From positions 1,798,001-1,862,000 of the forward strand of contig NZ_JACOQK010000001.1 of NCBI RefSeq assembly GCF_014297275.1: 64,000 bases of DNA, written 5' to 3'. The position numbers were made by a program, and so were the translations under genes. The notes under the pieces were generated by a model. It saw only the letters and a program-made list of their open reading frames with translations, searched no databases and was not told where the DNA came from. Source of the stretch: Clostridium facile. Its GTDB lineage: Bacteria > Bacillota > Clostridia > Oscillospirales > Ruminococcaceae. Shown here piece after piece: positions 24,082-32,631 of the stretch. Every line of letters begins with the position of its first letter. Positions within the stretch are counted from its first letter, which is position 1.

Positions 24082-26529
24082 TTAATCTCTATATTCTTCT
24101 AAAATGAAGGATTCAAAAATGTCCCCTTCTTTGATATCGTTGAATTTCTCCAGACCGATACCACATTCATACCCTTTGTTCACTTCTTTTTGGTCGTCTT
24201 TAAACCGTTTTAAAGATGAAATCTGGTCTTCCGCAATGACGATGCCGTCACGTACCAAACGGATTTGTGCGGAACGGGCTACCTTGCCTTCCAATACATA
24301 ACAGCCAGCAACAGTACCAACATTGCTAATACGGTATACCTGGCGCACTTCCGCACGACCAAGTTGTACTTCCCTGGTTTTTGGTTCCAACATCCCCTTC
24401 ATCGCCTGCTCAACGTCTTCGATTGCATCGTAAATAACACGGTACATTCTCATTTCAACGTTTTGTTCTTCCGCATCCGCTGCAGCGATTGGATCTGGAC
24501 GAACATTAAACCCGATAATAATCGCATTGGAAGCATTTGCAAGCATAACATCGGATTTAGAAATTGCACCAACAGCGCCGTGGATTACTTTTACACGCAC
24601 TTCATCATTAGAAAGTTTTTCCAAGGATTGTCTTACCGCTTCCACAGAGCCTTGTACATCCGCTTTTACCACAATGTCCAGCTCTTTCATTTCCCCTTCC
24701 GCAATCTGACTAAACAGATTATCTAAAGTAACCTTCTGGAAGGATTTGAACTGTTCTTCTTTCTGGTCATGTTTTCTCTGTTCACTCAGTTCACGTGCCA
24801 GGCGTTCATTTTCTACCGCATTAAAGGTTTCACCAGCAGCTGGAACTTCATCCAAACCGGTAATTTCCACTGGAGTGGAAGGCCCTGCTTCTTTTACGGA
24901 TTTTCCTTTGTCGTTCAACATTGCACGAACTCTACCAACAGTGGTTCCCGCAATTAAACTATCCCCTACATGTAAAGTACCGTTCTGTACCAACAAAGTG
25001 GCAACTGGTCCACGTCCTTTATCCAAGTAGGCTTCCACAACAGCACCTTTTGCAAGGCGATTTGGGTTTGCTTTTAATTCTTTGACTTCTGCAACCAAGT
25101 TTACCATTTCCAATAATTCAGGAATTCCTTCTCCTGTGTGAGCGGAAACAGGTACACAAATAATATCCCCACCCCATTCTTCTGGAACCAATCCATATTC
25201 TGTTAATTCCTGTTTGACACGTTCTGGGTTTGCTTCTGGCTTATCAATTTTATTGATTGCCACAATGATGGATACTTCAGCTGCTTTTGCGTGGTTGATT
25301 GCTTCTACAGTTTGTGGCATGATACCATCATCAGCTGCAACAACTAAAATGGCAATATCGGTCATATTGGCACCACGCATCCTCATGGCGGTAAACGCTT
25401 CATGTCCTGGGGTATCTAAGAAAGTGATTTCTTTCCCATCATCCAGACGCACTTTATACGCACCAATATGTTGGGTAATACCACCCGCTTCTCCGGAAGT
25501 GACATGGGCATTGCGGATATTATCCAACAAAGATGTTTTACCATGGTCAACATGTCCCATTACCACTACAACTGGGCAACGTGGTTCCAAATCTTCCTCG
25601 GCGTCTTTTTCTTCCTCAAAAAGGCGTTCCTCAATGGTAACAATAACCTCTTTTTCCACTTTTGCGCCCAGTTCTTCTGCCACCAGGGAAGCGGTATCAA
25701 AATCAATGGTTTCGTTTAAGCTGACCATAACACCCAATGGGATGAGTTTTTTAATTACTTCACTTGCTGTTACCTTTAAACGGGAAGCTAATTCAGAAAC
25801 AACAATTTCATCTGGGATTAATACCTTTAATTGCTGTTTCCGAGCACGTTCTAAAGCAAGACGTTGTAGCTTTTGCGCTTCGGTCTCTTTTTGTTTCCCA
25901 TATTGTTGCTTTCCTCTTTGGGCAGAACGTTGATTTAGTTTCTGTTTTTTCACATAGTTATCACGGGTCAATTTATTCTGTGGTGCTAACTGGGAGTAAC
26001 GTTCATTGTATTTATCCAAATCCACATGCACTGTTCTAGTATCAATGCGGCGAACATCATCCTTTTCTTGTTGTGGTTGGATATCACGTACATTTTGCTC
26101 TTCCGCTTTAATGGATTGCCTCAATGTTTCCGTGTATTTGGTATGTTTTTTCTGCTTTTGTTGTTTTGGTTGGGATGCTGGTTTCTCTTCTTTTTTATTG
26201 GCATTTTGTTGTTTTTTAACCGGTTGTTTTTCCTCTTGTTTTTTGGTTTTTACTGCTTTTTCCACTTTTTTTACAGGCTTTTTCTCTGCTTTTTTAGGCT
26301 CTTGTTTTTCTTGTTTTTCAGGCTGAGAGGCAGATTGAAAATAAGCATCAAAATTATCCACCTGATTTTTCTGAGTATAGTAATCAAAAATATAATTTAA
26401 TTCTTGTTCCGTTAAAACAGAAGTATTTTTTTTGGTTTCCCCAAATTCCTTCTGCAATAATTCCAGCACATCTTTTACTGGCTGGTTCAAATCTTTGGCT
26501 ACTTCGTTTACTTTATATTTAATCGTCAT
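24082..26529 (-). CDS. infB: Translation initiation factor IF-2
   Basis: An 815-aa protein. The IF2 N-terminal helical domain MTIKYKVNEVAKDL opens it. A long Lys/Gln/Glu-rich, low-complexity linker (about 55-225) follows, then a second IF2-N domain (about 235-285). The GTPase domain has VMGHVDHGKTSLLD near 327, DTPGHEAFTAMR (G3) and NKIDKPEA (G4). Domains II-IV follow, with the C-terminal initiator-tRNA-binding part near the end. The Met at 26529 is chosen by family alignment; its AGGAGG lies 12 bases upstream, a rather long spacing. The frame extends 16 codons further upstream into ylxQ without similarity. Confidence 0.95.
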   Translation of the reverse strand: MTIKYKVNEVAKDLNQPVKDVLELLQKEFGETKKNTSVLTEQELNYIFDYYTQKNQVDNFDAYFQSASQPEKQEKQEPKKAEKKPVKKVEKAVKTKKQEEKQPVKKQQNANKKEEKPASQPKQQKQKKHTKYTETLRQSIKAEEQNVRDIQPQQEKDDVRRIDTRTVHVDLDKYNERYSQLAPQNKLTRDNYVKKQKLNQRSAQRGKQQYGKQKETEAQKLQRLALERARKQQLKVLIPDEIVVSELASRLKVTASEVIKKLIPLGVMVSLNETIDFDTASLVAEELGAKVEKEVIVTIEERLFEEEKDAEEDLEPRCPVVVVMGHVDHGKTSLLDNIRNAHVTSGEAGGITQHIGAYKVRLDDGKEITFLDTPGHEAFTAMRMRGANMTDIAILVVAADDGIMPQTVEAINHAKAAEVSIIVAINKIDKPEANPERVKQELTEYGLVPEEWGGDIICVPVSAHTGEGIPELLEMVNLVAEVKELKANPNRLAKGAVVEAYLDKGRGPVATLLVQNGTLHVGDSLIAGTTVGRVRAMLNDKGKSVKEAGPSTPVEITGLDEVPAAGETFNAVENERLARELSEQRKHDQKEEQFKSFQKVTLDNLFSQIAEGEMKELDIVVKADVQGSVEAVRQSLEKLSNDEVRVKVIHGAVGAISKSDVMLANASNAIIIGFNVRPDPIAAADAEEQNVEMRMYRVIYDAIEDVEQAMKGMLEPKTREVQLGRAEVRQVYRISNVGTVAGCYVLEGKVARSAQIRLVRDGIVIAEDQISSLKRFKDDQKEVNKGYECGIGLEKFNDIKEGDIFESFILEEYRD

Positions 26530-26545
26530 TATACTGTCATACCTC

Positions 26546-26887
26546 CTAATTAGATTGTTCTGATTGCGGCTGATCATCCGATAAATTTGCCAGGCTCTTT
26601 TTCAGCATTGTTACAAAACCTTGGTCTGTAATAGCAAATACGCCTATTTTTTTCCGTAACATTTGAGCAACCTGGTCCATGGTGAGTGGAACCAAAACTG
26701 CTTCTATTTGATATTTTCCTGCTAAAAACAGGATTTCCTTTTTTGTTTTATCAGAGAGATCCTCGGTATATAAAATCAACAATGCCAAACGGTTTACAAC
26801 TGCTTGTTTTACACTGTCAAACCCCGCTTCCAGTTTACCTGCCCTTCTGCAAAGCCCAAGGTTACTCAGCAAATTACTCACCCGCAA
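26546..26887 (-). CDS. ylxQ: L7Ae-family RNA-binding protein YlxQ
   Basis: A 113-aa protein of the ribosomal L7Ae/L30e family: LLGLCRRAGKLEAGFDSV-like start, then ALLILYTEDLSDKTKKEI and VFAITDQGF. YlxQ proteins bind kink-turn RNAs; the cellular target is uncertain. It lies between ylxR (14-base overlap) and infB in the standard operon order. Confidence 0.88.
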   Translation of the reverse strand: MRVSNLLSNLGLCRRAGKLEAGFDSVKQAVVNRLALLILYTEDLSDKTKKEILFLAGKYQIEAVLVPLTMDQVAQMLRKKIGVFAITDQGFVTMLKKSLANLSDDQPQSEQSN

Positions 26888-27143
26888 TCATCTCACTTTC
26901 CATTTTATCATAGACCTCATCCGGAATTTTACATTGAAAACTCCTTTCAATCCTACGGGATTTTCTGGCCTTTTTTAAACAGTCGATGCAATTGCAAACA
27001 TAGGCTCCTCTTCCAGGGGCTTTACCAGTTAAATCTAAAGATATTTCCCCTTCTTTATTTTTAACTACACGCACCAACTCTTTTTTTGGTTTCATCTCTC
27101 CACATCCAGTGCACATCCTCAATGGAACCTTTTTTGCTTGCAT
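26874..27143 (-). CDS. ylxR: YlxR/RnpM family protein
   Basis: An 89-aa protein with RMCTGCGEMKPKKELVRVV (Cys pair), GRGAYVCNCIDCLKKA (second Cys group) and a basic C-terminal half. It matches YlxR, reported to bind and modulate RNase P (RnpM). Encoded between nusA and ylxQ, with a strong AGGAGG site before the ATG. Confidence 0.9.
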   Translation of the reverse strand: MQAKKVPLRMCTGCGEMKPKKELVRVVKNKEGEISLDLTGKAPGRGAYVCNCIDCLKKARKSRRIERSFQCKIPDEVYDKMESEMIAGE

Positions 27144-27168
27144 GGTCGCACCTCCTTGAAATGGTTTT

Positions 27169-28347
27169 CTATTCTAATTCCTGTTCTACGCCCTGCTGGA
27201 TTTCCTCTGTTGTCTCTTGCTGTTCTTCCATCAATTCATCTGTTTCTGAGTCAACGGTTTCTTCCTCTTCTTTCTGAGGTTTTGCAGGTGCTACAGGAGT
27301 AAAGGCACTATCTGGACTAATATCAATTTTATATCCTGTTAAACGGGCTGCCAATTTCGCATTCTGCCCTTTGTTACCAATTGCCAAAGAGAGCTGGGAA
27401 TCTGGAACGCTGACAAACGCGATTTTTTCGCCATCATCACTCAAAATCACTTCGGTAACATCTGCTGGTGACAAAGCAGCGGCAATAAACTGCGCTGGAT
27501 CTTCGCTGTACTGAATAACATCAATTTTTTCTCCGCCCAATTCTTCAATAATATTGGATACACGCATTCCTTTTGGACCAATACACGCACCAATTGGGTC
27601 AACATTTTCATCTTTGGAGTAAACCGCAATCTTTGTTCTGGAACCTGCTTCGCGGGAAATGGATTTTACCTGTACAGTACCATCAAAAATTTCTGGAACT
27701 TCCATTTCAAATAGGCGTTTTACCAAGTCTTTATGGGTTCTGGAGATTTTTAAGGAGCAACGTTTTTCACTGGAAGTAACATCCACAACGTACACTTTAA
27801 TTTTATCCCCAGGCTGTAAATCATCAGTAGGAAGCTGTTCGTTTTTAAACAGCAGCACTTCATTTTTATCCATCTGAACAAAGGCATTGCCGTTAGCTGG
27901 ATCAATCTTGTTCACAGTAGCAGTGACAACCTCTCCAACTTTTCCGCCCATCTGGTTCATCATCTGTTCCCGTTCTGCTTCACGGATTCCCTGACGAATA
28001 ACATGTTTCGCGGTTTGCGCCGCAATTCTTCCAAACTGTTTGGTTTCCAGTTTGATTTCCACAGGTTCGCCAATCATAGCGCGTTTGGAATAGCGCTGTG
28101 CTTCTTCCAAAGTAATTTGATTTACTGGGTCTTCCACTTCACGTACTACATCTTTGATGATGCTTACTTTGTATTGACGGGTCAATGGGTCTAAAACCAC
28201 ATTTACCGCTTCTACTCCGCCAAAATCTTTTTTTACAGCAATAGTAATTGCATTCGTGATTTTTTCGATTAAGTAATCAATAGAAATCCCTTTTTCCCTT
28301 GCGATTAATTCTAGGGCGTCAAAAAATTCGTTATTCATTTTGCTCAT
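27169..28347 (-). CDS. nusA: Transcription termination/antitermination factor NusA
   Basis: A 392-aa protein. The RNA polymerase-binding N-terminal domain spans about 1-125 (NNEFFDALELIAREKGI start), the S1 domain about 132-200 (GEVVTATVNKIDP), and two KH domains about 225-345 (REAGSRTKIAVYS, GACIGPKGMRVSNI, AIGNKGQNAKLAARLTG). A strongly acidic tail follows. NusA controls pausing and termination. The order rimP-nusA-ylxR-ylxQ-infB is conserved. Confidence 0.95.
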   Translation of the reverse strand: MSKMNNEFFDALELIAREKGISIDYLIEKITNAITIAVKKDFGGVEAVNVVLDPLTRQYKVSIIKDVVREVEDPVNQITLEEAQRYSKRAMIGEPVEIKLETKQFGRIAAQTAKHVIRQGIREAEREQMMNQMGGKVGEVVTATVNKIDPANGNAFVQMDKNEVLLFKNEQLPTDDLQPGDKIKVYVVDVTSSEKRCSLKISRTHKDLVKRLFEMEVPEIFDGTVQVKSISREAGSRTKIAVYSKDENVDPIGACIGPKGMRVSNIIEELGGEKIDVIQYSEDPAQFIAAALSPADVTEVILSDDGEKIAFVSVPDSQLSLAIGNKGQNAKLAARLTGYKIDISPDSAFTPVAPAKPQKEEEETVDSETDELMEEQQETTEEIQQGVEQELE

Positions 28348-28391
28348 TCATCCTTCCACATTTACGATCCAATATTCATATTTTGATTTTG

Positions 28392-28865
28392 CTAAAACAA
28401 ATCTAAATCATCATCCAGTTTTACATAGGAACAATCCGAAAATGGCACAGAAAATTCACCTTTATCGGTTTGGATGGTAACAATCTGATTTTCAAAGGAT
28501 TCTAAAATTCCTGTAAACTCCCTTTGCTTTTCTATTGGACGAATTAATTTAATCGTCACCTGTTGCCCTAAAAAAGCATCAAAATGCTGCTGCTTTTTTA
28601 GTTTGCGGCCCAATCCGGCAGAAGATACTTCCAGGTAATAGCTTTGGTCAATTGGATCCAATTCATCCAATTTGTCACTTAGTAAACGGCTCACATTTTC
28701 ACAGTCGCTCACTTCCATAATTCCATCTGGACGGTCTAAAAAGACACGTAAAAACCAGGATGCGCCTTCTTTTTCAAATGCTACATCCCATAACATCAAA
28801 CCAAATTGCTCCGCAATTGGCTTTGCTATCTCTGTTACCAGAGTAACTGTGTTGCTTTTGGCCAT
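28392..28865 (-). CDS. rimP: Ribosome maturation factor RimP
   Basis: A 157-aa protein with the RimP N-terminal domain (TEIAKPIAEQFGLMLWDVAFEKEG, FLRVFLDRPDG), the DPIDQSYYLEVSSAGLGRKL motif and a C-terminal SH3-like domain. It is needed for 30S assembly. The start at 28865 has AAAGGAGG seven bases upstream; the open frame upstream of it runs through the leader hairpin and is not coding. First gene of the nusA-infB operon. Confidence 0.93.
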   Translation of the reverse strand: MAKSNTVTLVTEIAKPIAEQFGLMLWDVAFEKEGASWFLRVFLDRPDGIMEVSDCENVSRLLSDKLDELDPIDQSYYLEVSSAGLGRKLKKQQHFDAFLGQQVTIKLIRPIEKQREFTGILESFENQIVTIQTDKGEFSVPFSDCSYVKLDDDLDLF

Positions 28866-28922
28866 AATATCCTCCTTTGTATCCAGGCTGTTAACCTCCA
28901 AAAAATTTGCTTTAATATAAAC

Positions 28923-28950
28923 GAAAGACCGGGTCGCGACCCAGTCTTTC
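28923..28950 (-). promoter_or_regulatory. Strong GC-rich hairpin in the rimP-nusA-infB leader
   Basis: GAAAGACTGGGT pairs with ACCCGGTCTTTC around CGCG: 12 bp with one G-U pair. It starts about 17 bases after the predicted transcription start and lies about 60 bases before the rimP start. No T run follows, so it is not a simple terminator. Confidence 0.6.
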
Positions 28951-28973
28951 CAATTACCATATTTACCACTACT

Positions 28974-29002
28974 ATGGTAACACAAAACAAAAGGGATGTC
29001 AA
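28974..29002 (-). promoter_or_regulatory. Promoter of the rimP-nusA-infB operon
   Basis: On the minus strand, TTGACA, 17 bases, TACCAT. It overlaps the 3' end of the Sfp-type gene. Confidence 0.7.
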
Positions 29003-29667
29003 CCGTTTCCCTTTGTTCTTTCCAGGTTTTTCAGGTTTATGACCAAAATACTTGGTTTCTGAGTAGATTCACAGCAAACTGCCACCTGATACCCAGGTAA
29101 ATCAGCATAAGAATAAAACTGGCATCCAGTGCAGTCAGTTATAATTTTGCCATGATCTTCATAACACATAAATCGGGATAGTCCCAAGGTAATCCCCTCC
29201 CCTTGGTATTTACAATAACTTTCTTTTAATGTCCATAAGGTGAAGAAAAATTCAACCGGGTTTCTGCTACAAGAATAATATTCCCATTCCTCTGGAACCA
29301 TAACCCGTTTTGCCACCCTGGATTTTTCCGGTCGAATTTGTTGCAAATCAACTCCAATGGGTTTCTGATGGAGTGCAATCCCAATCCAATCCCCAGAATG
29401 GCTTATATTAAACTGGATTTGAGGGGCATCCTGAAAATAAGGTTTTCCGTGTTGGTCAACATTCCATTGTAAATCAGCGCAATTCAAACCAAAATAATGT
29501 TGTATTCCATACTCCAACAGCTTCCAGGAATAAAAACAGCGTAGCTTATCCTTCTCACACTTCATCAGTCTAATTTTTTTCAACCGATGTTCTGGCAATT
29601 GTTGAATTATCTTCTGTTGTTCTATTTTCTTACCTGCAATTGAGCAAAGCAACAAAACCGGTTCCAT
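28999..29667 (-). CDS. 4'-phosphopantetheinyl transferase, Sfp type
   Basis: A 222-aa protein with the Sfp-family motifs in order: HGKPYF near 75, FNISHSGDWIGIAL near 87 (His of the active site), IGVDLQQIRP (Mg-binding Asp) near 105, and FTLWTLKESYCKYQGEGI (the W-x-x-KE-x-x-x-K motif) near 145. It transfers phosphopantetheine from CoA to a carrier protein. At this length it is a Sfp/Gsp-type broad enzyme, not the short AcpS of fatty-acid synthesis. No carrier or synthetase gene is in the window. Confidence 0.9.
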   Translation of the reverse strand: MEPVLLLCSIAGKKIEQQKIIQQLPEHRLKKIRLMKCEKDKLRCFYSWKLLEYGIQHYFGLNCADLQWNVDQHGKPYFQDAPQIQFNISHSGDWIGIALHQKPIGVDLQQIRPEKSRVAKRVMVPEEWEYYSCSRNPVEFFFTLWTLKESYCKYQGEGITLGLSRFMCYEDHGKIITDCTGCQFYSYADLPGYQVAVCCESTQKPSILVINLKNLERTKGNG

Positions 29668-29729
29668 TCATTCTTCCCCTTTCATTATTTTTACTATTGT
29701 ACCACAAACAATAAACTAGAATCAATTTT

Positions 29730-29758
29730 TTGACATGGTTGAGAAACTAAAGTATAAT
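29730..29758 (+). promoter_or_regulatory. Promoter of the DUF89 gene
   Basis: Perfect TTGACA, 17 bases, TATAAT, about 40 bases before the ATG. Confidence 0.85.
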
Positions 29759-29796
29759 AAAAATATCTTAAATAATATAGAAAAAGGTGAACTGAA

Positions 29797-30663
29797 ATGA
29801 AGTTAAATCCTTCCTGTATCCCCTGCTTAGTCCAAAAACAGCAAAAACGAGTAGCCCATGAGGATACTGAAAAACAGCTGCATTATTTAAAAGATGTGTT
29901 AGGAGCAATCGCCAACTCTCAGGAACAGGCATCCGCTCCTTATTTAACTTCGACGATCAATCGAGTTTATCAAAACTATTTTGGAAAACAGGATGATTAC
30001 GCAGAATTAAAACAGCAATATAATGCATATCTATTAGAGCGTATGGAACAAATCCAGAATAAAATCAACCATGCGGCTGACCCATTGTTGGCAGGAATCC
30101 AGTATGCTCGGGCAGGCAATTACATTGATTTTGGAGCAATGAACCAGGTCAATACAGAGGATTTAGACCATCTGTTGGAAACTGCATTAGAACAAACCAT
30201 TGACCAAAAAACCTATCAGCAGTTTTGCGAACAGTTAAATTCCGCAAAAAAATTGGTGTACTTAACCGACAACTGCGGCGAAATCGTATTGGATATGCTA
30301 TTGTTGCAGCAATTAAAAAAATATAACCTGGATATCACTGTTATTGTCCGAGGAGCCCCTATTTTAAACGACACCACCTTACAGGATGCTAAACAGTGCA
30401 AGATGGACCAGGAGTTTCAGGTATTAGAAAATGGGACAGATATCGCCGGCACTGAATTGGAGTTAATTTCCGATGAGGCAAAACAAGCAATTCAACAAGC
30501 GGATATTATCATTTCCAAAGGGCAAGGGAATTTTGAGAGTTTGCACGGCTGCGGTTTAAATATCTACTACCTTTTTTTATGTAAATGCCAGCTATTTGTA
30601 AACCGGTTCCACTTAAACCATTTGGATGGTGTTTTTATTAACGAAAGGGATGTACAAATATAA
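29797..30663 (+). CDS. DUF89/ARMT1-type metal-dependent phosphatase
   Basis: A 288-aa protein starting MKLNPSCIPCLVQKQQ, the Cys-containing N-terminus typical of the prokaryotic DUF89 branch. The core has LTDNCGEIVLDMLLL (about 155-169, the conserved DN-x-GE metal motif), VIVRGAPILNDTTLQDA, and IISKGQGNFESLHG near 247. The family contains damage-control phosphatases that hydrolyse side-product phosphometabolites in a metal-dependent way. The specific substrate is unknown. Stands alone behind a perfect promoter. Confidence 0.88.
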   Translation: MKLNPSCIPCLVQKQQKRVAHEDTEKQLHYLKDVLGAIANSQEQASAPYLTSTINRVYQNYFGKQDDYAELKQQYNAYLLERMEQIQNKINHAADPLLAGIQYARAGNYIDFGAMNQVNTEDLDHLLETALEQTIDQKTYQQFCEQLNSAKKLVYLTDNCGEIVLDMLLLQQLKKYNLDITVIVRGAPILNDTTLQDAKQCKMDQEFQVLENGTDIAGTELELISDEAKQAIQQADIIISKGQGNFESLHGCGLNIYYLFLCKCQLFVNRFHLNHLDGVFINERDVQI

Positions 30664-30735
30664 AAACCTTTAACTAATATTTCGTATTAAAATAACACAA
30701 CTCAACAATTTGTATTATTTGTTTTTGCGTTATAC

Positions 30736-30764
30736 TTGACAAGGGACTTACTTCTTGCTATACT
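30736..30764 (+). promoter_or_regulatory. Promoter of the ABC-F leader and gene
   Basis: TTGACA, 17 bases, TATACT. Start expected near 30771, giving a leader of about 245 bases before the ABC-F ATG. Confidence 0.85.
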
Positions 30765-30800
30765 AAACCCGAAAAATAAAATCAGTTTGGAGATGAAAAC

Positions 30801-30821
30801 ATGAGAAATACTTCCTGCTAA
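30801..30821 (+). CDS. Six-codon leader peptide MRNTSC controlling the ABC-F gene
   Basis: ATG AGA AAT ACT TCC TGC TAA, with a TTGGAGAT ribosome binding site eight bases upstream. The last codons (ACTTCCTGC, 30810-30818) are complementary to GCAGGAAAGT at 30880-30889 with one bulge, so a ribosome on this frame would block that pairing. Such short frames precede many inducible ribosome-protection genes. The length and position fit a stalling peptide, but stalling is inferred. Confidence 0.6.
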   Translation: MRNTSC

Positions 30822-30828
30822 TCAAATT

Positions 30829-30985
30829 GGGGAAACAAATTAAACCAACGGCAAGCCCGTTTTGTTTGTTGTACCCCTTGCAGGAAAGTAACTCATGGTT
30901 TTGTCCCGTTGTTCCTAGGGAGAATTCTCTTTCTTCCCCTTTGTTTGAACCAGGCCACAGAATTACTTTTCTGCGGCCTTTTTTG
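30829..30985 (+). promoter_or_regulatory. Attenuator upstream of the ABC-F gene
   Basis: After the leader peptide come a long hairpin (GGGG and AACAAA at 30829-30839 pairing with TTTGTT and CCCC ending at 30877, with an inner AACGG/CCGTT stem) and a second element around GGAA/TTCC (30883-30914). Last comes an intrinsic terminator at 30952-30985 (AGGCC-CAG pairing with CTG-GGCCT, followed by TTTTTT). The terminator lies about 35 bases before the ABC-F start codon. Promoter, short peptide, mutually exclusive pairing and premature terminator together indicate antibiotic-induced readthrough. Confidence 0.7.
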
Positions 30986-31017
30986 ATGTCATAAAATAAT
31001 ATAAGGGGGAATTTTAA

Positions 31018-32532
31018 ATGTCTTTGATTTCAATTCAAAATTTAACCTTTTCTTATGATGGAAATGATCAAACCATCTTTGACCATGTCTCTTTCCAGTT
31101 TGATACCCATTGGAAACTAGGATTTATTGGTAGGAATGGACGAGGAAAAACCACTTTCCTGCGCCTATTGCAAAAAGAATTCTCTTATACTGGCACTATC
31201 TCCTGTGCAGTACCACTTTATTATTTTCCAATGCGAATTCCTGACCAGGATGAAATGGTAGTGGATTTGCTTTCGATATTCAACCCCAACTGTGATTTAT
31301 GGATGTTTCAACGGGAATTTTCCCTGTTGAAATTGGATGAATCTGTATTATATCGACCTTATTCTACATTAAGTAATGGAGAACAGACAAAAATACAACT
31401 GGCGTCCCTATTTTTACAAGAAAACAGCTTTTTATTGATTGATGAACCCACCAACCATCTGGATTGGCATGGGCGCCAAACGGTTGCCCGCTATCTCAAT
31501 CAAAAGAAACAGGGGTTTCTGCTGGTTTCCCATGATAGAACTTTTCTAGACCAGTGTGTAGACCATATCCTTTCCATAAACCGAAACAATATAGAGGTAC
31601 AACAAGGAAATTGTTCCAGCTGGCTGGAGAACAAACGGCGTCAAGATCAGTTTGAACAAATGGAAAATGAAAAACTACAAAAAGAGATTTGTCGTTTACA
31701 AAAATCAGCCCAGCAAACTGCCAATTGGTCAGACAAATTGGAAAAAACTAAAATCGGGACCCGAATTTCAGGCTTAAAGCCGGACAGAGGATATATTGGA
31801 CACAAATCCGCTAAAATGATGCAACGCTCTAAGTCCATACAACAACGCCGCCAAAAGGCAATTGAGCAAAAATCTTCTTTGCTTAAAAATATCGAAACAA
31901 CCGCTACCCTAAAATTGTCCCCCCTTGTTTGGCATACGAATACAGTAGCATCCTGCTCTAATCTCTCTATTGCATATGATAATATTTCTGTTTGCCAGGA
32001 TGTCGCCTTTACCATCCAACGTGGGGATCGGATTGCGCTGTGCGGAAAAAATGGATGTGGAAAATCCAGTATTTTAAAATTATTCCAGGGCTATTCCATT
32101 CCTTATCAGGGTGAAATCTCAATTCATCCCAATTTACAAATTTCCTATCTTCCTCAGGACTGTTCCCAGCTAAACGGAGATCTAAAAGAATTTATCCAAC
32201 AGCACAACTTAGAAGAAAGCCTATTCAAGGCAATTTTAAGGAAACTGGATTTCTCCCGCTCCCTTTTTGATCTGCCAATGGAGGGTTATAGCAATGGGCA
32301 AAAGAAAAAAATATACCTTGCTGCCAGCTTATGCAAACCTGCCCATTTATATCTTTGGGACGAACCCCTTAATTATATTGATTTGTACTCCCGCATCCAG
32401 ATAGAAGAATTGCTGCTGCAATACCAGCCCACCCTCCTGTTTGTGGAACACGACCAATCTTTTCTGGAACATGTTGCCACCAAACAAGTTGTATTGTCAT
32501 CTTCTTGTCCTATTCACAAAAATATTGTATGA
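31018..32532 (+). CDS. Lsa-type ABC-F ribosome protection protein
   Basis: A 504-aa soluble protein with two ABC ATPase domains and no membrane segments. Domain 1: GRNGRGKTT (38-46), LSNGEQ near 118, LLIDEPTNHLD near 140. Linker about 185-300, rich in charged residues. Domain 2: GKNGCGKSS near 342, YSNGQ near 424, LYLWDEPLNYID near 445. The opening (WKLGFIGRNGRGKTTFLRLLQK) and WDEPLNY are close to Lsa(A)-class factors as I recall them. These bind the ribosomal E site and displace lincosamides, pleuromutilins and streptogramin A. Regulation by the leader at 30801-30985 fits a resistance role. The exact drug range cannot be read from sequence. Confidence 0.88.
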   Translation: MSLISIQNLTFSYDGNDQTIFDHVSFQFDTHWKLGFIGRNGRGKTTFLRLLQKEFSYTGTISCAVPLYYFPMRIPDQDEMVVDLLSIFNPNCDLWMFQREFSLLKLDESVLYRPYSTLSNGEQTKIQLASLFLQENSFLLIDEPTNHLDWHGRQTVARYLNQKKQGFLLVSHDRTFLDQCVDHILSINRNNIEVQQGNCSSWLENKRRQDQFEQMENEKLQKEICRLQKSAQQTANWSDKLEKTKIGTRISGLKPDRGYIGHKSAKMMQRSKSIQQRRQKAIEQKSSLLKNIETTATLKLSPLVWHTNTVASCSNLSIAYDNISVCQDVAFTIQRGDRIALCGKNGCGKSSILKLFQGYSIPYQGEISIHPNLQISYLPQDCSQLNGDLKEFIQQHNLEESLFKAILRKLDFSRSLFDLPMEGYSNGQKKKIYLAASLCKPAHLYLWDEPLNYIDLYSRIQIEELLLQYQPTLLFVEHDQSFLEHVATKQVVLSSSCPIHKNIV

Positions 32533-32546
32533 TACATAAGAGGTTT

Positions 32547-32599
32547 TTACATTTCCCTTACATTTTATTGCATACTTAAAAACCCTTTTCTGCCATACT
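32547..32599 (+). promoter_or_regulatory. Direct repeats and -10 for the two-component operon
   Basis: TTACATT at 32547 and again at 32558 (11-base period, one helical turn), then a weaker TTGCATA at 32568. A CATACT -10-like box lies at 32594, and the response-regulator ATG is at 32632. Head-to-tail 11-base repeats are the classical binding layout of OmpR/PhoB-type regulators, so autoregulation is likely. Confidence 0.5.
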
Positions 32600-32631
32600 A
32601 ATAATAGCGTAAGAAGATAGAGAGGAATGCT

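Noticed and set aside
26530..26577. 16-codon extension of IF-2
   Set aside because: It lies inside ylxQ and has no similarity to IF-2. The MTIKYKVNEVAKDL start is the family start.
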